The notes below the pieces were generated by a model. It ran no database searches. It was not told the DNA's origin and worked only from the letters and a program-made list of their open reading frames with translations. DNA of 64,000 bases, from positions 1,037,501 to 1,101,500 of the forward strand of contig NC_060975.1 of assembly GCF_910589235.1 (NCBI RefSeq), given 5' to 3'. The position numbers were made by a program, and so were the translations under genes. Below, in pieces: positions 62,011 through 64,000 of this stretch. The stretch comes from Vespa crabro. Its lineage: Eukaryota; Arthropoda; Insecta; Hymenoptera; Vespidae. Numbering within the stretch: position 1 is the first letter of the stretch; each line of letters begins with the position of its first letter.

Positions 62011-62089
62011 ATTCCTAACATGTTATTCTTCTCGATTAATGGAGAATAGTCGGGATATTGTACTTTTGGAAATGATAATTCCAAAAATT
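62010..62089 (-). CDS. Penultimate exon of the candidate minus-strand gene
   Basis: Read on the minus strand, 62089 down to 62010, open in one frame to a strong donor (ATT before GTAAGTATC). The peptide includes SFPKVQYPDYSPLIEKN. The exact acceptor is uncertain: AG at 62091-62090 or the one eight bases upstream, both after a long pyrimidine-rich stretch (62110-62160 region). A stop in this frame lies upstream, so an acceptor must be used. A longer minus frame overlapping it in another phase (62023-62223) ends before the donor and is judged a shadow. Confidence 0.35.
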
Positions 62090-63269
62090 CTAACGAGCTC
62101 AAGAAAAATTCGAACAGGTTGAATAGCGGGAGACACCGGAAAAGAAAGAGAAGAAGGTGTAATGGTGGGAGGTACGATGTTAGTCAATTGATCGTTCAAT
62201 TTATTCGATAATCGATCGATCATATTAATTTATTATCGCACATGTATTAATATAAAATCATTAATATTAAGAGATATCTAAAAAAATATCTATTTTATAT
62301 CCTAAAATTGTTATTAATATCGATCAAAGAATATAATTGAGAAAATATATAATTATTACGTTTAATCGTTCGTTTGATTGTTTTACGCAATATAATAATT
62401 CGCGCATTGTTAAAATTCGATATCCTAGAGTGCGCTGTAAAGAGAGAATATCCTACTGTCGGTAATACAGTTTCATTTACTCTTTCAAATCTTTGCTCTA
62501 CTTGCCATGTGTAGAACTATCCAAAGTAGATACACTCATACATAAACACATTCATACATATATATATATATATATATATAACATATATCTTATATAGATT
62601 TTTCTTCCCCTCCTTCTGCCACTTTACTTCGTGTTCTCTCTACAAACGTACATAGATCTCGCTCTTCTTTCCCCTACTTCCTATAATCGTTCTCGCGATG
62701 AGCTTTAATCTTCTGTTATTCGCGGCAATTTCGAAGTGGACCATTTCGTATTCTCGACATAATGAGCCGGCAATTTGAATGACTGGAAAAACGAGTTTGA
62801 CGATCGATCGTTAAAAGTATTCGCGCGTGTAGTGTATCTTGTGCCGTTTCTAAATCAAAGCCAATCGAAATATTAATAATCAGATTTAAGTATTAATCTT
62901 CACTGTCATCGTGCAATAGTCCAAGTATTATCGTACCTTTCTTTTTCTCTCTCACGCACACGGATACACGTACACACACACACACGCGCGATCACTCATC
63001 ATTCGTTCATTCTACACGTACAAGAGATATATATATGTATATATATATGTATATATATATATATATGTATATATAAAGAAAGACCGTTCGTCTAATTTGT
63101 GTGGTGAAGTCCGTTAACAACCGTTCGGTGTTCCATTAAATAACGTTCCATAGGCCGCTCGTGCGGCTCGGTATGGGTATCTGTTTCTGCTTAAATTAGT
63201 GCACAGTGCGTGCCACAGCCTTACTCAACTCGAACTCTCCGCTCCTCGTCTAACCAAAGCCGAATCATT
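62090..63269. other. Intergenic or promoter region before 63270
   Basis: AT-rich unique DNA with (TA)n at 62556-62580, an AC/CG-rich patch 62955-62995 and TATATG runs 63027-63075 ending in TATATAAAG (about 63069), which could act as a TATA box. The stretch 63100-63269 is GC-richer and repeat-free, like a transcription start region. Confidence 0.45.
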
Positions 63270-63336
63270 ATGCCAGTGATAATACGTCGTTGCCTGTTGC
63301 TGTCCCGCTGTTACGCGTTCGATATCAAAGGGAAAG
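63270..63336 (+). CDS. Candidate first coding exon, mitochondrial-type N-terminus (partial gene)
   Basis: ATG at 63270 in a good context (atcattATG) opens 22 codons, MPVIIRRCLLLSRCYAFDIK..., to a donor AAAG/GTATAT (GT at 63337), leaving phase 1. The peptide is rich in Arg and hydrophobic residues with no acid in the first 17 positions, as in mitochondrial targeting sequences. Downstream acceptors that fit the phase are CGTCAAAG near 63438 and TTATTCAAG near 63664; neither leads to a recognisable domain before the window ends. The gene is therefore unidentified and incomplete. Confidence 0.35.
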
Positions 63337-63393
63337 GTATATATCACATTTTGAAATATTGTTATTTCTTTTGATTATAACAAAGTTATAATA

Positions 63394-63915
63394 TTATATT
63401 TCTCTTAATAAATTTTGATATCGTTCAACGTCAAAGGGCGTAGACGCTCCTTGTGGTCCAAAAGGGATAACAGTGCAGTGATTTGTTTTTGTAGCATGAG
63501 TTCTCTCATTCACAGGGAGGGGGAAGATTTTTTTCTTTTCTTCACTCTTTTTCCTTTCCTTTTTTCTTTCTTTTTTCCCCTCTCCGTAGATCCTCTTTTG
63601 AAAAAAGAAAAAAAAAAAAAAAGGACACAGTACTAAAGTAAGTTTCTTTCTTCTTTTATTCAAGAATGTTTCCACTTGAAGACATTTGACATTATACATT
63701 ATTGGTGCAATTATGGTGAAATCAATTTGATAATAAAAATAATCAATTGAGATGACACGCAAAGGTGGTGTAGTTGAATATAAGTTTGTTAACAAATTCA
63801 ACAAAATAAGAGAGTTTACAAAAGTATTATTGTGATTTGTTATCTTTATGTGTTTTCCCAAGGACAAATACTCTAAAATTCTTGATATTTTTTTCCTCCA
63901 ATTGATTACTTGCAT
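63394..63915 (-). other. 173-codon minus-strand open frame at the window edge
   Basis: Starts at ATG 63915 and stops at 63394, unusually long for such AT-rich DNA. The middle part is poly-Phe and Lys/Glu repeat from a T/A tract. The last part is well mixed (ends STPFDVERYQNLLREI) and could be a real 3'-terminal exon after an acceptor near 63507. It overlaps the possible first intron or second exon of the + strand candidate, so at most one reading is likely right in detail. No family recognised. Confidence 0.25.
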
Positions 63916-64000
63916 ACTTTTTAAGGTTTATATCAGATCAATAGTCTTACCTGAAAGAGTATGATAATTGACAACAATTAACAACTTGACAACAATAGGA

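Overview
This is eukaryotic nuclear DNA, most likely from an insect and probably a hymenopteran such as a vespid wasp. The coding sequence is split by GT..AG introns. The background is strongly AT-rich. Dinucleotide arrays of (TA)n and (GA)n/(CT)n recur every few hundred bases, with many A/T homopolymers and tri- to pentanucleotide arrays. The order Hymenoptera is an inference from this texture and from the gene types; nothing in the window fixes the species. Most long open frames are translations of simple repeats (IYIY, SLSL, ERER, FFFF) and are not annotated as genes.

Three protein-coding genes are well supported, all on the + strand. (1) A C2H2 zinc-finger nuclear protein: a probable non-coding leader exon at about 18.0-18.35 kb, a short start-codon exon (18714-18812), a 6.7-kb repeat-filled intron, and one very large exon (25525-29190) with 13 fingers. 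It may be the insect MEP-1 orthologue. (2) An SLC41-family (MgtE-like) magnesium transporter, 608 residues, whose seven coding exons between 53439 and 57116 join with consistent phases. (3) A secreted S1 serine protease, 305 residues, four exons between 59827 and 61202, behind a TATA box. It has an intact His/Asp/Ser triad but a histidine where the S1 specificity residue normally lies.

Weaker gene evidence lies at the right edge. Two minus-strand exon-like segments (59355-59453 and 62010-62089) join in phase and would place the whole protease gene inside an intron of an opposite-strand gene. A possible first exon with a mitochondrial-type N-terminus starts at 63270. A 173-codon open frame runs on the minus strand at 63394-63915. 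Upstream of the SLC41 gene there is a symmetrical 120-nt exon-like segment (52155-52274), a possible NRF1-like/E-box promoter near 51.25 kb and an unexplained coding-like island (52707-52844).

The rest (1-18 kb and about 29.2-51 kb) holds no gene I can support. It is simple repeats interleaved with short, GC-richer unique islands (for example near 0.95-1.18, 6.5-6.7, 10.4-10.6, 15.47-15.69 and 33.44-33.56 kb) that look like candidate regulatory or conserved non-coding elements. I found no tRNA, rRNA, CRISPR array or intact transposon. The three genes show no shared pathway; this is ordinary eukaryotic gene spacing, not an operon.
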